DNA from: Ambrosia x helenae
Taxonomy: Eukaryota; Streptophyta; Magnoliopsida; Asterales; Asteraceae
Assembly (NCBI GenBank): GCA_030844895.1
Contig: CM061227.1
Span: 113,505,603 to 113,569,602 of the forward strand
Direction: 5' to 3'
Length of the DNA: 64,000 nucleotides
In this document: in pieces, positions 35,925-47,484 of the stretch
Numbering within the stretch: position 1 is the first letter of the stretch
How the letters are laid out: every line of letters starts with the position of its first letter
Notes under the pieces: model-generated
Databases searched by the model: none
Told to the model about the DNA's origin: nothing
What the model saw: the letters and a program-made list of their open reading frames with translations, nothing else
Translations under genes and position numbers: made by a program

Positions 35925-36058
35925 CACGTGGCAGTTCCCCAGCCCACATATCGTGGCGGTTATTCCCAGGCGATCTCAGCCGTTGATGCTTGATGATTTT
36001 GGTGAGCGATTACGACACGTGGCACCGTTTTGAATTCCACCTTTCTCGGGTATTTAAA
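35925..36058 (+). promoter_or_regulatory. Promoter-like region of the antisense ORF
   Basis: Two G-box/ABRE cores CACGTGG (35925-35931, 36016-36022) precede a TATA-like TATTTAAA (36051-36058), which lies 158 bases upstream of the ATG. This is an ordered host-type promoter lying just inside the retroelement and facing away from the LTR. Confidence 0.5.
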
Positions 36059-36215
36059 CCTACCTTTTCCATTTCTTTCTTACTTTTTTCCTCATAATCT
36101 TTTGCTTGCTCTCCTGCTACCTTTCTGTGATCTGCAACTATCCCTTTCAGGTTCGTCCCTTCATTTCGTCTCTTTTTCAGAATATTTTCCTTTTTTTCTT
36201 CTTTACTGGTTCGTT

Positions 36216-38871
36216 ATGGGGAAGGATAACATGAACGTCAGTTTCTCCACTCTTACCAAGAAGATTTTAGATAAATTTTTAGCAGATTATAGGATTCCTC
36301 TAGACCTTCATCCTGAACTACCTGCCCCTGACCGAGCCATATATCCTCATCTCTCTGGTAAATTTGGGTTTTACACGAGAGTGTGCGATTTTGCCAACTG
36401 TAGGGTCCCCTTGACAAAGTTTTTGTTTAGAGTTCTTTTGTTCCATGGGGTTCACTTTTCCCAAGTTAACCTCTTTGGTTTGGGACGAATTTGTCATTTC
36501 GAGTTGAAATGTCGGGCTTTAAAGTCCAGGGCCGACCTAGAGGTGTTTAGGGCTTTTTACAAACTGAGCCAGGCCGGCGATTGGTATACCTTTGAGAAGC
36601 GGAGGAAGAAGCCTGAATGCCACTTAAAGGACACCTCCAGCCTGAAGAACTGGAAGACGCATTTCTTTTGGTTGGACGATCGGTGTCTTCCTAAGGAGAT
36701 GTTGGGTATATGGAGGAAGGTGTATGTGTCATCTGAGTGGGAGCTTCCGGGTAACTTTGAGTGTGACTCAACTTTATACAATAAACTTGTGACACACAAG
36801 TCGAATATTAAGAAATACCCGGAGCATATTCTGGTGTTAGCTGGGGTTAGTAGAATTTGGGATGAACCTGACCGATGGCCTGTTATCCGGTATAGGAAGA
36901 AAGGTGAGCAGCGTTCATTACCCCTAAATCTTTGTTTTGTGAATTTTGTTTTTAACTTTTATCTTTTTTGCAGAGATGTCGCTACTCGCAGCTTTAAAGT
37001 TCGACGATTTTGATGATGACAATCTCTCCTTTACTAGCGAGCCTCTTGGGTCCAGCAAACCAATCCTGGAACAAGTGACTAAGATTCAGTCACCTATCCG
37101 ACCGGTGGGAGAGGAGACGGAGCATACTGAGAAGCCTTCGGGGGAAGGAGAAACTGTTGGTGAAGGTAGTGGGAAGGATGAAGGTGGTGATGATGGTGAG
37201 AAGGGGCGAACCCTTATTTTGGAGAGGGATGTCGACGACGTTACTGTAGGCAAGATTTTTCCCAACCCCGATCCTCTTCAATCCGTAAGTTCTTCGAGTG
37301 TTCATATTTCGGAGGATGACCTTACTGAAGACGCTTCCTTAGACCTGAATGTGGAAGCTCGGAAGAGGAAAGCCGAATCATCTAAGGTCAAAAGGAGTCC
37401 GAAGAAGGTAAAGTTTGCAGGGTCGGCCATTACTATTTCCGAACGTACTCAAGGTAACATTTTAGATGTATTTGATTTGCACATTTCTGGTGGGAAATCT
37501 CCTCGAGACGGTGAACTGATTTACATGCATGTTCCGGGGGATAAACTAGGTGGCGAAGGTGATAAGGAGGAGGACGATGTGTTTAAGGATATTGCCAACA
37601 GCCCTCCCCGGACCTCGGTAGCTCAAGCATCCGGTGAATTTTCTGTGGCTTCCCCGGGTAAGTCAACTGGTCGTGTATCTAACTTTCGGGCTAGTGAGGA
37701 GAATGAGTTTGGTGCGTCCTATTCTCCTTATTGGTTTGAGACTGAGACGCTGATCCTGTTTAATCTTGTAGACCCCCTGGATGACGCGATGGAGGTGGAT
37801 CCGTCTACGGCCGAGGATGTGTTCGTCCCAGATTGGGATTTGAAGAACGGATCTCGTGTGATAGATGCCTTGTCATCGAAGATGATGCTCTTTAACTTGC
37901 ATACCCCGGCTGATCATGCCCACTATCGGAGGCTGAAGGATACTGACTTGGGTGATGCCTTGATGATTAATCAAGCCCAGTCTAATTTCTTGGTGTCGGA
38001 GGCGTATAGGCGATGGGTTGATTCTGAGTTTCAGCGGAGTAAGTTGGAGAAGAGGGGGGTGTGCAGCCACGGGAATGTGTTGGAGTCTCTGAAGACGAGC
38101 CAGGAGCAGGTTAGGTTTGTGCAGGCTTCTTTAGCTGCGGCTGGGGAAGAAAGGGACGTTCTTCAGGGAGAGTTGGAGGTCTTGAAAAAGAAGTTACAGG
38201 ATTCTGAGCTCGCTCACGAAGCTTCGAAAAAGAAGTACATTCATTCCATCGAAGAGCTGGAGCGGGTTATGGAGAAGACCAAGGCTGCTGCGGACCAACT
38301 TGTGAAAGGTTTGTGCTTCTTCCACTTTTTGTTTTTTCTTCGTTCCCTTTTTGTACTTAGTAAATTTTTAATTTTTCTCCTTTTTTCAGATAAGGACGAT
38401 GCTGGGGCTCAGGAGAAGGAAGCATTGAAGCTTGTTTCGGATTTGAAGGCGAGTATCGAGAAGAAGGACATGGAGCGACTTGACCTTCTTAAGGAATTTG
38501 AAAAGTTGTTGAGCTTTAAGCAGTTCATCCTGACTGAAGGAGTGGAGCTTATCTCGTTGTACGTTCGGAAGTGTCCGTTGATGAAAGAAGCCGTGGCTGG
38601 GGTTAATAATGCAATGAATGGCATTGGTTACAATGCCGGGGTACGTGCTGGTCATGCTGCGGCCTTGAAGGGAGTGGCCATGAACGCAGTCCCCAAGCTT
38701 GTTCCTAATGCTAAACAAATTTTGCTGGATGCCGTTCAAGCTTATGATGACATCGTCCTTCCACCTATCTCCAAAATGCAGGATCTCGTTGGTGAACCCC
38801 CGGAGTCGATTGTCAAGGCTTTCAAGGACTTACTCATTCTTGAGGATGTTTCTCAGCATCCACCGAAGTAG
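36216..38871 (+). CDS. Antisense extra ORF of Tat element ('putative gypsy type transposon' domain protein)
   Basis: Three exons, 36216-36903, 36974-38308 and 38390-38871, with GT..AG borders and consistent phase give 834 residues. The N-terminal part (about 1-230) matches the domain annotated in plants as 'putative gypsy type transposon' (the pattern includes ILDKFLADYRIP and KNWKTHFFW). Residues 230-450 are acidic and Ser-rich with a basic KRSPKKVKF patch. A coiled coil covers about 600-710. It lies between integrase and the 3' LTR on the opposite strand, as gene23-type antisense ORFs do in Tat elements such as Grande. The biochemical function is unknown. An additional small intron around 37720-37770 is possible. 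The ATG MGKDNMNV is preferred because it follows the promoter-like block and the leader. Confidence 0.75.
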
Positions 38872-39733
38872 TTCTTGATTTGGAATGTTCAAGTACCACC
38901 CCCGTTCCTCCACATAGGTTCGGGGTTTTCTTAGTTTTATCTTAGTGAAGCTTTTTAACCCTTGTTCCATCCGTACCTTTGTTGTTGGTACGACCTTGTA
39001 ATTGGTATGAAGTTCCTCTTTAGGGACGTAGCCATGGTTGGCTTTTGTAATTTTTTGTTAAGTTCGTTGTAGGAACGGATGTAAATAATAACAGTGCTTA
39101 TGGGTATGCTTTTACTTTGGATGTTCCGTTCTTCCCTTTTTTTTTTTTTTTTTTTTTTTAGAAGTCAAACATATATCTTACTGAAGCTTTGAAAGCTTCG
39201 GCTTGTATTTATAGAGAGGCCATATCATGCGTCCATGATTTTTTAAGCCTCGGTAATAAGTTATGTCTTAAGTGTTTCAGAATTTTCTATTCTTAGCAAC
39301 TTATAACATTCGAAGTAGAACGTTCGTTTTTCGCGAATTAATTTGTTATGTAAATATGCTACGTAGTCTTTGTGGGGCGTCTTCTAGGCTCGGCATTTTT
39401 GGGTCCTCGGGCCTGTTTGACCAAGAAGTCCGGACGAAAGGGCCTTCGACACCCCCATGTCCTAATTCTTATTCCCCTTTGGCCGAAGTACTTTTACCTC
39501 GGTTAACGAAGTTTACATGTTAGTTGATTGTACATGTTGGACAAATATAATGAATTTACAAAGATCATAAGGCTCGGTGCGTCGTATTTCATTCATTAAT
39601 ATATTATGGGTGCGGAGCATGTCTCATTCCGCAGTACATAATAGAAGTTGGAAAATTTGTGGGGCATTCTCATCCCACCTTTACATAGAAAGACAAATAA
39701 AACAAAGTATGTTATTATTCTAAGTATTTCTAC
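38872..39733. other. Spacer between antisense ORF and integrase
   Basis: 3' flank of the antisense ORF, a 22-base T run near 39138-39160, and the untranslated end of pol on the other strand. No other coding sequence. Confidence 0.6.
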
Positions 39734-41990
39734 TTAAATGTAGCATTTTTTGAGATGCACTCCATTCCAAGTCCGGGGAATCTCTTCCCCGTCGAGGGTA
39801 GCGAGCCTGTAAGCTCCTTTCTCTCCTGCGGAAGTGACGATGTACGGCCCTTCCCATGTGGGGCTCATTTTGCCTGGTTTTTCTGAACCACTTGCTTCAT
39901 TGCTCCGCATCACATATTCTCCGACCTTAAACCTTTGCTCTCGAACCCTGGAATTGTAGTATTTTTCCAAGGTTCTTTTGTATTTTGCCTCTTTGATGGC
40001 CGCGGTTTCTCGTCGTTCTTCTAAGAGGTCGAGATTGTTCCGCAACTCCTTTTCATTTTCCTGCGGGTTAGCCACCCTATAGGTTGGCATGCCTATTTCA
40101 ACTGGGATCATAGCCTCAGTCCCATACGTCAAACTAAAGGGTGTTTCACCGGTGCTTGTTTTGTTCATCGTGCGATATGCCCAAAGGACATTTGGCAACT
40201 CATCTACCCAACCACTTCTTTTCTTCCCTAGTCGCTTCTTAATGCCTTCCACCAGGCTGCGGTTTACACGTTCCACTTGCCCATTTGCTTGGGGGTGGGC
40301 AACCGAAGAAAAGGCTTGTTCTATTCCAAGACTGGAACACCATTTTTTAAAAGGGTTGTGGGCGAATTGCTTGCCATTATCGCTAACGATGACCATGGGA
40401 AGGCCGAATCTACACACAATGTTTTCCCAGACGAACTTTTTTACTTCGGCCCCCGAGATTTTTGCGAGGGGCTTGGCCTCCACCCATTTGGTAAAATAAT
40501 CCACCGCGACAAGTAAGAACTTTGCTTGGCCGGATGATGTTGGGAAGGGACCCACTATGTCAATGCCCCACTTTTGGAAGGGCCAAGCTGCGGTGACCGG
40601 AACTAGTTTGTTTTTTGCTCTGAGACTGATCGGTGCATGTCTCTGGCAGTTCTCACATTTTTGTAGCTCGTATACTGCATCTTGATGCATCCCTGGCCAG
40701 AAATACCCCGCGTTCATGGCCTTTGTAACCACCATTCGTGGTCCAGCATGAATACCACAGATCCCCCAGTGAATTTCTTTTATGACATACTTCGCCTGTT
40801 CTGCTTCTAGGCATCGGAGCAAGGGGCCTAAGAAGGTCTTTCGGTATAACGTGCCATCAATCACTTGGTATTGCAAAGATTTGATTTTAATCTTTCGAGC
40901 TTGTGCTTTATCCGGTGGTAATGCATCATTTAAGATGTAGTTCATGATGGGAGCCATCCATGATTCTGTATTTGAGCTTATTGCACACACTTCTACTTCG
41001 GTTGTAGATGGGGTATTCAGTATCTCGAGCTTCACTTCTTGTGACATATGGTCCGGTGTGTTGGCTGCAAGCTTGCTCAAAGCGTCGGCCTGTTTATTTT
41101 TTGATCCTGGCACGTGTTTTACTTCACATTTTTCAAATTCTGTGATCAAACTTTTCGCCTGTGTCAAATGAAAACAAAAAGTTAGGAGCTATGCCTTTTT
41201 TGTAGGAGATGAAGTAGTTTCTGAGAGGTTGGGTTCGTACCTTTTGGAGGTATTGAACTATGTTTGCCTCTTTTGCTTCATATTCCCCACTGATCTGGCG
41301 TGCGACCAACATTGAATCCACATGTGCTATAATCTGTTTGCAAAAACATGGTATTTTAAGCATTAGATTATTTCATTCTTACTAGAATGTTTTTTGGGAA
41401 AGGGTCATCCTCGTTTTGTCGAGGTATGTACCTTGCGAGCTCCGATCTTTTTTGCCAGTCGGAGTCCAGCCAAAAAAGCTTCGTACTCTGCTTCATTATT
41501 GGAGCTTTTGAAGTTCAGACGGATTGAGTATACGAGTTCTTGCCCGTTTGGATCTTTCAAGACTACCCCGGCTCCAGAACCTTCGGAGCTAGAGGCCCCA
41601 TCAGTAAAGATGTTCCACTCACATTCATTCGCCTCTGTTGGTGCAAGTGCTACCTCTGGATTCATGGCTAACTCGGTGAGGAAGTCTGCGACTACTTGTC
41701 CCTTAACCGGACCTCTTCTCTTGTAGGTTATGTCAAATGCTCCGAGCTCGATTGCCCATTTGGCAAGTCTTCCGGAGACTTCCGGTTTTCTCAATACGCC
41801 CAAAATTGGCTGGTCAGTTTGTACCTCAATTTCAAAGGCTTGAAAGTATCGACGTAATCTTCGTGAAGCATGGACAAGAGAGAGGGCGAGCTTTTCCATA
41901 GCGGGGTATCGCGTCTCATAATCTTTGAGGGCGCGGCTTACATAGAAGATAGGTACTTGTGCTTTACCCCTGGTGACCATTAGTACGGAA
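39734..41990 (-). CDS. Tat pol, C-terminal part: RNase H, integrase
   Basis: This is the continuation of the polyprotein interrupted at 41995. The first part has an RNase H region (FTDGASS, NNEAEYEAFLAGL) and continues to the linker HVPGSKNKQADALSKLA. The integrase zinc finger follows (HWGICGIHAG..CENCQRH), then the catalytic core (DIVGPFP, SDNGKQF, a glutamate in the QVERVNRSL helix), ending HLKKCYI. Between 41432 and 41158 the frame is open only if two small introns are removed (41431-41334 and 41240-41159); both have GT..AG ends and both are phase 0. Otherwise it is free of stops. It makes the reverse-transcription RNase H and the integrase of the element. Confidence 0.88.
41159..41240 (-). 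other. Putative 82-bp intron in Tat pol
   Basis: Donor CCAAAAG|GTACGAACC, acceptor TTTGACACAG|GCG. Removal joins the QYLQK and AKSLITEF segments in frame. Confidence 0.55.
41334..41431 (-). other. Putative 98-bp intron in Tat pol
   Basis: Donor CGCAAG|GTACATACC, acceptor TTTGCAAACAG|ATT. Removal joins KKIGARK to IIAHVDSMLVARQ, restoring the RNase H fold segment. Confidence 0.55.
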
Positions 41991-41995
41991 CTAAT

Positions 41996-42318
41996 TGTAA
42001 CACCCCGAAAACCCATTTCATTTAATTACGCTAATAGGTGGGATCAATATATATACAATATTGAGCCCATTATCAAAAAGGAATATTTTGCGGATAATAA
42101 AACGAGACATTGACAAGTCTCGTAAATTGCAAACACACGTGGGAACATTATGAGAACTAACTTAATTAGTAAAGATCACATACTTATACTAAACCGGAGG
42201 GGCTGAACTTGACAACTAGGCAAAGTTGGAATAAAATGGGGGTTAAGAGTGAAAATGTGTGATAACACACACTAAAATCGTTCTTCACACCATCAAAAAC
42301 ACACACACAAGAACCTCC
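41996..42318 (+). repeat. Truncated 5' LTR
   Basis: Matches 44454-44776 almost perfectly. The match ends at CCTCC, where CACTACACCAAAATAGGG begins, a typical CACTA-transposon terminus, so the break may record a CACTA insertion and deletion. Confidence 0.75.
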
Positions 42319-44453
42319 CACTACACCAAAATAGGGCTACGGCCACGTGATGTCTTATTACTAATCAATTGTGATGTGACAGGAATAATATCATTGTATT
42401 CGATAATTGGGATCGAATGATCCACCCAACGAGGTGGTGGGGGTTCGGGAGCACGACTGATAGCATGCTCACTAAGGACCAAGTCAAGTAACAACTCAAA
42501 TTAACGGATCTTTAACAAAAAGGGAAAACAAGGGCAAGTATTAATCAGGTACACGCTCTAAATTATATTAAGCATATTAGTATGCAAGCATCACATGAAG
42601 GGTGGTACTTGCATACGCAAGCGAAAAGCTAAATGGGAAATGTGCATTGTTCACACTAGTGAACAATCAATACACAAACGTAACTTGAACATCGAGACCG
42701 GGTTGGGGGTAATCATCCCAAACTAACGTTTAGAAACCAAAGGATGCTGGAAAGGCGTTGTGATCATACCAATGAGTGTGATCACACAAAGCTTTACAAA
42801 ACGAAAACACACAGTTTATTCTTAATGGATGAAGGTAAAAACCTAACATCAAATAAATTATTAAGGAAGGGTTTTCACCAAATAAAATAAGGGACACAAG
42901 CATGAGCTGAAGCTTTGCTTGCGTAGGATGTGATGTACCAATTATAACAAGTCCATGTGTACCATATGCGGATTGCTTACCCTGGCCAGGTAAGTGTTAA
43001 ACATATGATACTATGGGTTTCTTACAATTGATACATATACAACCTATGTAACGAGGACTAAGTAAGTGTGAGGTGTCAGGAAAATCATGGATTAGTCGAA
43101 TATGGTCTCAAGGGCCATGATAAACAAAGAGGAAAGAAAAACCAAGGTATAAGCGACCCGTGGGGATCGTAGAGGCCGAGGTATTGCTTCACCAAATCAA
43201 CCATAACTATGGTTTTGGTTGATAAATCATAAACAGCGGACATGGGCCGTGATTAACCCATGGGTCAACTGGACCTTCGGGTCAGTGACAAAATTATACA
43301 CCAATAAGCCGAGGTATAAGCAATCCCGAGCGGGTTGTAGAGACTAAGGCAGTGCACTCTCAATCAAAGTTATGAACTTGGTTGAATAAAGTGCAAAACA
43401 TGATTTGTAAAAGCTGAAGGCCGTGATAAATCAGTAAATCATTTAACCCTCGGGTTAAGGATGAAAAAGTGTAAACTGCAATAACCTTAGATTGTATCGT
43501 AGGTACAATTTAATGCAAAATATGATAACAATTGGATTGTATAGTTGTTACAATCTAATGCAAACCGTGATAATAGGAGATTAGTCGAAACAATACGTCG
43601 TAATGACTATTCGAAACCGCGTTTTATGAAAAGAAAACCGACCTCAACTTATATTGAGATCGGTAAATTAGAAAAAGGATTTTTAGAAAATAATCATTCT
43701 AAATAAATAAATGAGTTGAACTCTGAAAAATCAAAAGTCTTTAAACGGGTCGGTTGGGGCAATGACCACCAATCGAGTTAGCAAAACGGGAACTTGGGCA
43801 AAACAAATAAATGGCAAATTCTTAAAATAAGGATTAGCCAAAGAAAGGAAAATGTTAGTGTAAAGCAAGGTTTGTTTATAACATTATAGCAAACCAAGAA
43901 GAAACGAGGGTTGGATTCGGGGATGAATCCAAGAAGCTAGAAAACGGTTATGTTAAAAAGCCGGGCTAGTCTTGGAAACCAAGACAAATTACTTGTTAGT
44001 AATAGAAGCATAGACATGTATGCATATGCATGCTACAACCAAGTATTACAGTAGATGCTCTAAGGTGCATGATAGAATGGCCCCTTAAAACATTACATCA
44101 TTCGGGATAATAGTAGACGGGGATAGTCTACGGATCTAGGGAAGACCTATGAAGAACATAAGTAGCTAAAATGTCGGGTAGGGGGTAAGTATGTAGATAT
44201 TGCCCCTAGTTAACCGAAATAATAGGATGACTCAAGTCATATTATGAAAGCTAAGGCTTCCATATAATAAAAGTTAGAAAGCCGAGTAAAGGGATACAAA
44301 CAATAAGTATATAGTACTACTCGTTAGACTATAGAATGTCAAGGGATTGAGCGATGCACAAACTTGATTAGAGACACTAAGGTTCTTGGCTGCGACCAAA
44401 GCAAAAACACAAGAAAGGTTTCGAGGACGAAACCTCTTTAAGGGGGGTAGACT
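42319..44453 (+). other. Internal remnant of nested LTR element, non-coding
   Basis: No gag or pol motifs. It includes a degenerate tandem repeat (43141-43480) and ends in the polypurine tract AAGGGGGGTAGACT (44440-44453). Confidence 0.6.
43141..43480. repeat. Degenerate tandem repeat, two units of about 170 bp
   Basis: The units share an order of motifs: AGGTATAAGC, a (C)CGTGGG/GAGCGGGTTGTAGAG block, a TATGnnnTTGGTTGA block, GGCCGTGAT and a final TTCGGGT/CTCGGGT. They have clearly diverged. Confidence 0.5.
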
Positions 44454-47400
44454 TGTAACACCCCGAAAACCCATTTCATTTAATTACGCTAATAGGTGGG
44501 ATCAATATATATACAATATTGAGCCCATTATCAAAAAGGAATATTTTGCGGATAATAAAACGAGACATTGACAAGTCTCGTAAATTGCAAACACACGTGG
44601 GAACATTATGAGAACTAACTTAATTAGTAAAGATCACATACTTGTACTAAACCGGAGGGGCTGAACTTGACAACTAGGCAAAGTTGGAATAAAATGGGGG
44701 TTAAGAGTGAAAATGTGTGATAACACACACTAAAATCGTTCTTCACACCATCAAAAACACACACACAAGAACCTCCACCAATTCAGCCCCAAATCATGCC
44801 AAAATCGATGGCTTTTCTAAATGCATGATGGAATTCATGATCATCTAGTGTTCTAAACGTCATAAGGTAACTCTAGATCCTTTTAAATCATCCAAATCCA
44901 TGGTATATTGAAGATGATGGTTCTAGGGTTTTATAAAAATGTGGAATTGATGGTTAATATAGGTTGCCCTAGCCTTGGGGAGCCTTAAACATGTATAATT
45001 TGGTTACAAATCACATTTAATATGTGTGTTTGATTATGTTCATATGAATATGTTAACTTATGAAATTGGGGTTTTAACCTCTAGGTTGAAACCACACATG
45101 GTTAGTAGTTTTGGTGACTCTTAGGAGTTGTTATAATGATCAAATTTAGTTAAAATGCCTAAATATCTTGTTATGATAATAATTAGATACATGGCTATAT
45201 TTTGGTTAAACTTAAACTCATGAAAATCAAGTGAATTTGGTGGGTGCACACCAAGTGTTTGATGAAATGCCTCAATAGTCTTGTTTGCAAATTGAGGTGA
45301 TAACTTGATTTGGGTAATCATGGAATTACCCGCATATAAAACGCGAAACACATGTTTAAAAGATGAATCACACCATACATGAAAAGTTTAGCCACATGGT
45401 AATTGGGAAAACAAAATAATGGTGTGAATAAACTCATGAGATGTGTTAGTTATTGGATATGATGACTAACTTAACTAATCTTATGAGTATAGTGAAGGTT
45501 GATCTTGTCAAGCTAGGTGCAAGCTTGGATGGAATGGATCAACGAACTAAACGGGTCAAGCGGATATGAGCCTAAAGTGCAAGTAAATGGGAATGAATAC
45601 AAGTAAGTTCTACTTACACTACTAGACTATGACATGGATTAAGTGTTATATATATTGGTATTGAGTGTGTACTAAAGATAAACCCCAAGGGGTGAAATTC
45701 ATTAAGTGGGTCAATTTATGTGGATTCACAATAAATCAAGGTTTATGAGATTAATTGAAACCATGAGTGGTGACCGAATGGTGAAATTCATCAAACGGGT
45801 CAATTAATAATGATATGTAAGAAATGATGTTTTAACCCAAGATGGGTCACTTAAAATCATTTGAATGAAGTTGTTAAGCATGTTGTTAAATGGGTCAAGT
45901 TTGTGACACTTGAACCATATATAAAAACTTGGATAACTTAGTATTATAAACTACGAGTCTAAACGGGTCAAATGGTGATATCCTCACCATGTGAGTCCAA
46001 TACTTGATGCTTGTATTTCAAGCATTAAGATTCATGAGGTTAAACGGATCAAATGGCAAGGTATTACCATTTGAATTTCGAGGAATTAATGTGTATATTT
46101 AGAAAGCACGCAGGTAGATGCATTTGCGCATGCACGCTTGATGCTAAGAATCGTGGAGGATACGCACAAGGTATGAGAATGGGTCAACACCACCCGGTAA
46201 GTCCGTAGTCGAATAAACGCCTTCGGGCGAAGCAACATAGGTGATAAAAGTACTCACATGAGGTGTGGGTGCCAATCAAGTAAGTTATTTTCATAATTGT
46301 GTCAAATGCGCGCTAATGCGCTTAGAATTGCCTAAACAAGTGAAAACTTGAGAAAGGATGAAACTCTAAGTCCGGAAGGACTTAGAGGTTTTTAAACAAG
46401 TCATTGAGTCAAAAACATTGGATTTGAAACAAGAAGTTTCGCCACGAATGGCTAAATTGAAAGATTTGGTCATGAGGGGCATTTTGGGGATTTAAAGGAT
46501 TAATAAAGGTTGATTCTAAGAATCCAAGTCGTAATGAAACAAATCGGACAAACGCTTTTGTTGATCAAGTGTCTAATGACTTGACAACTCAAATGGTATG
46601 CAATTTAAGTGGTCAAAAGTGCCTTGTTTGATTTAAGGCCTTAATGGGTCAAATTGGGCAAAAGTCGCCATAAACATCCAAAACTAAGAACCGGATCATG
46701 GCGACATAAACCGGACCATAATTTCAGTCAAACAAAGGTTTATTTAGTCGGCGAGTCATTACTTAGGCTTCGGGAATCATCAAATGCGGTTGCGGCATGA
46801 TTCCCATGCTTAAAAATCACCAAATTCACATCAGAAGCTTCGAGCGGCCGCTCACAGAGGCCGAGCGGCCGCGCGCTTTGACCTGCACGTCAGCACGAAC
46901 TTTAAAATTGCGTATAAAATCGTAGAAAAATCGTTAGGAGGCGTTCTTTATATGCCTGGAAAGCTCTCGGAGCGTAGAACAATTCTCATTTGAAAGTCGA
47001 AGTCAGATTTTGGGTTTTAGAAGGGGTAAAAGCGATCCGAACAGCTGCTGCGCATAAGTTGCAGCAGTTTGTTCTCCTGATAAAGGGCCGTTTGGCCTGG
47101 TTCGTTCCGTATCAACGTGTAACGAATACCGTACTAGTTTAAATGTATCATTGACAACCCACTAACCATTTTTGTGAAATGGTGCTAGGTAAACAAGTGA
47201 AGGAAGTCCCGGAGCAAGGATCAAGTCGCGAGAAGAACCGAACACGCCCGAACACTCATCAAGCTTCCGCACTAGAATCTTAGGAACTCCCGTTAAAACG
47301 CAACATCTTAAAATATGTTTCAACTATTAAAAAGTAAAAATTTGTGTGAATCAAACATGTATTTGATCTTAATGGGTTGACTTATAAAGAAAATTTCAAA

Positions 47401-47484
47401 GTTTTAATCGGGAGTGGTTTTTAGTTAAGGTCAAAACCCGTAAGATTAGGCAATAATCGCGTGATTATGGGTTAGGGTCTTACA
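44454..47484 (+). repeat. 3' LTR of nested element, 3031 bp
   Basis: TG..CA ends, preceded by the polypurine tract. Largely AT-rich with repeated AAACGGGTCAA-like phrases. It contains a GC-rich palindromic patch with two GAGCGGCCGC sites at 46838-46875. Confidence 0.8.

Larger units (their letters stand above)
41996..47484 (+). mobile_element. Defective LTR element nested in Tat pol
   Basis: TSD ctaat (41991-41995, 47485-47489). It begins TGTAACACCCC and ends GGGTCTTACA. The first 323 bases repeat at 44454, where a polypurine tract marks the start of the 3' LTR. The 5' LTR stops matching after 42318, so most of it, the PBS and all coding sequence are gone. Removing the insert and one TSD copy restores the Tat pol frame exactly. 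Confidence 0.85.

Noticed and set aside
40089..40499. Plus-strand frame opposite Tat integrase
   Set aside because: Shadow of the conserved integrase core on the minus strand.
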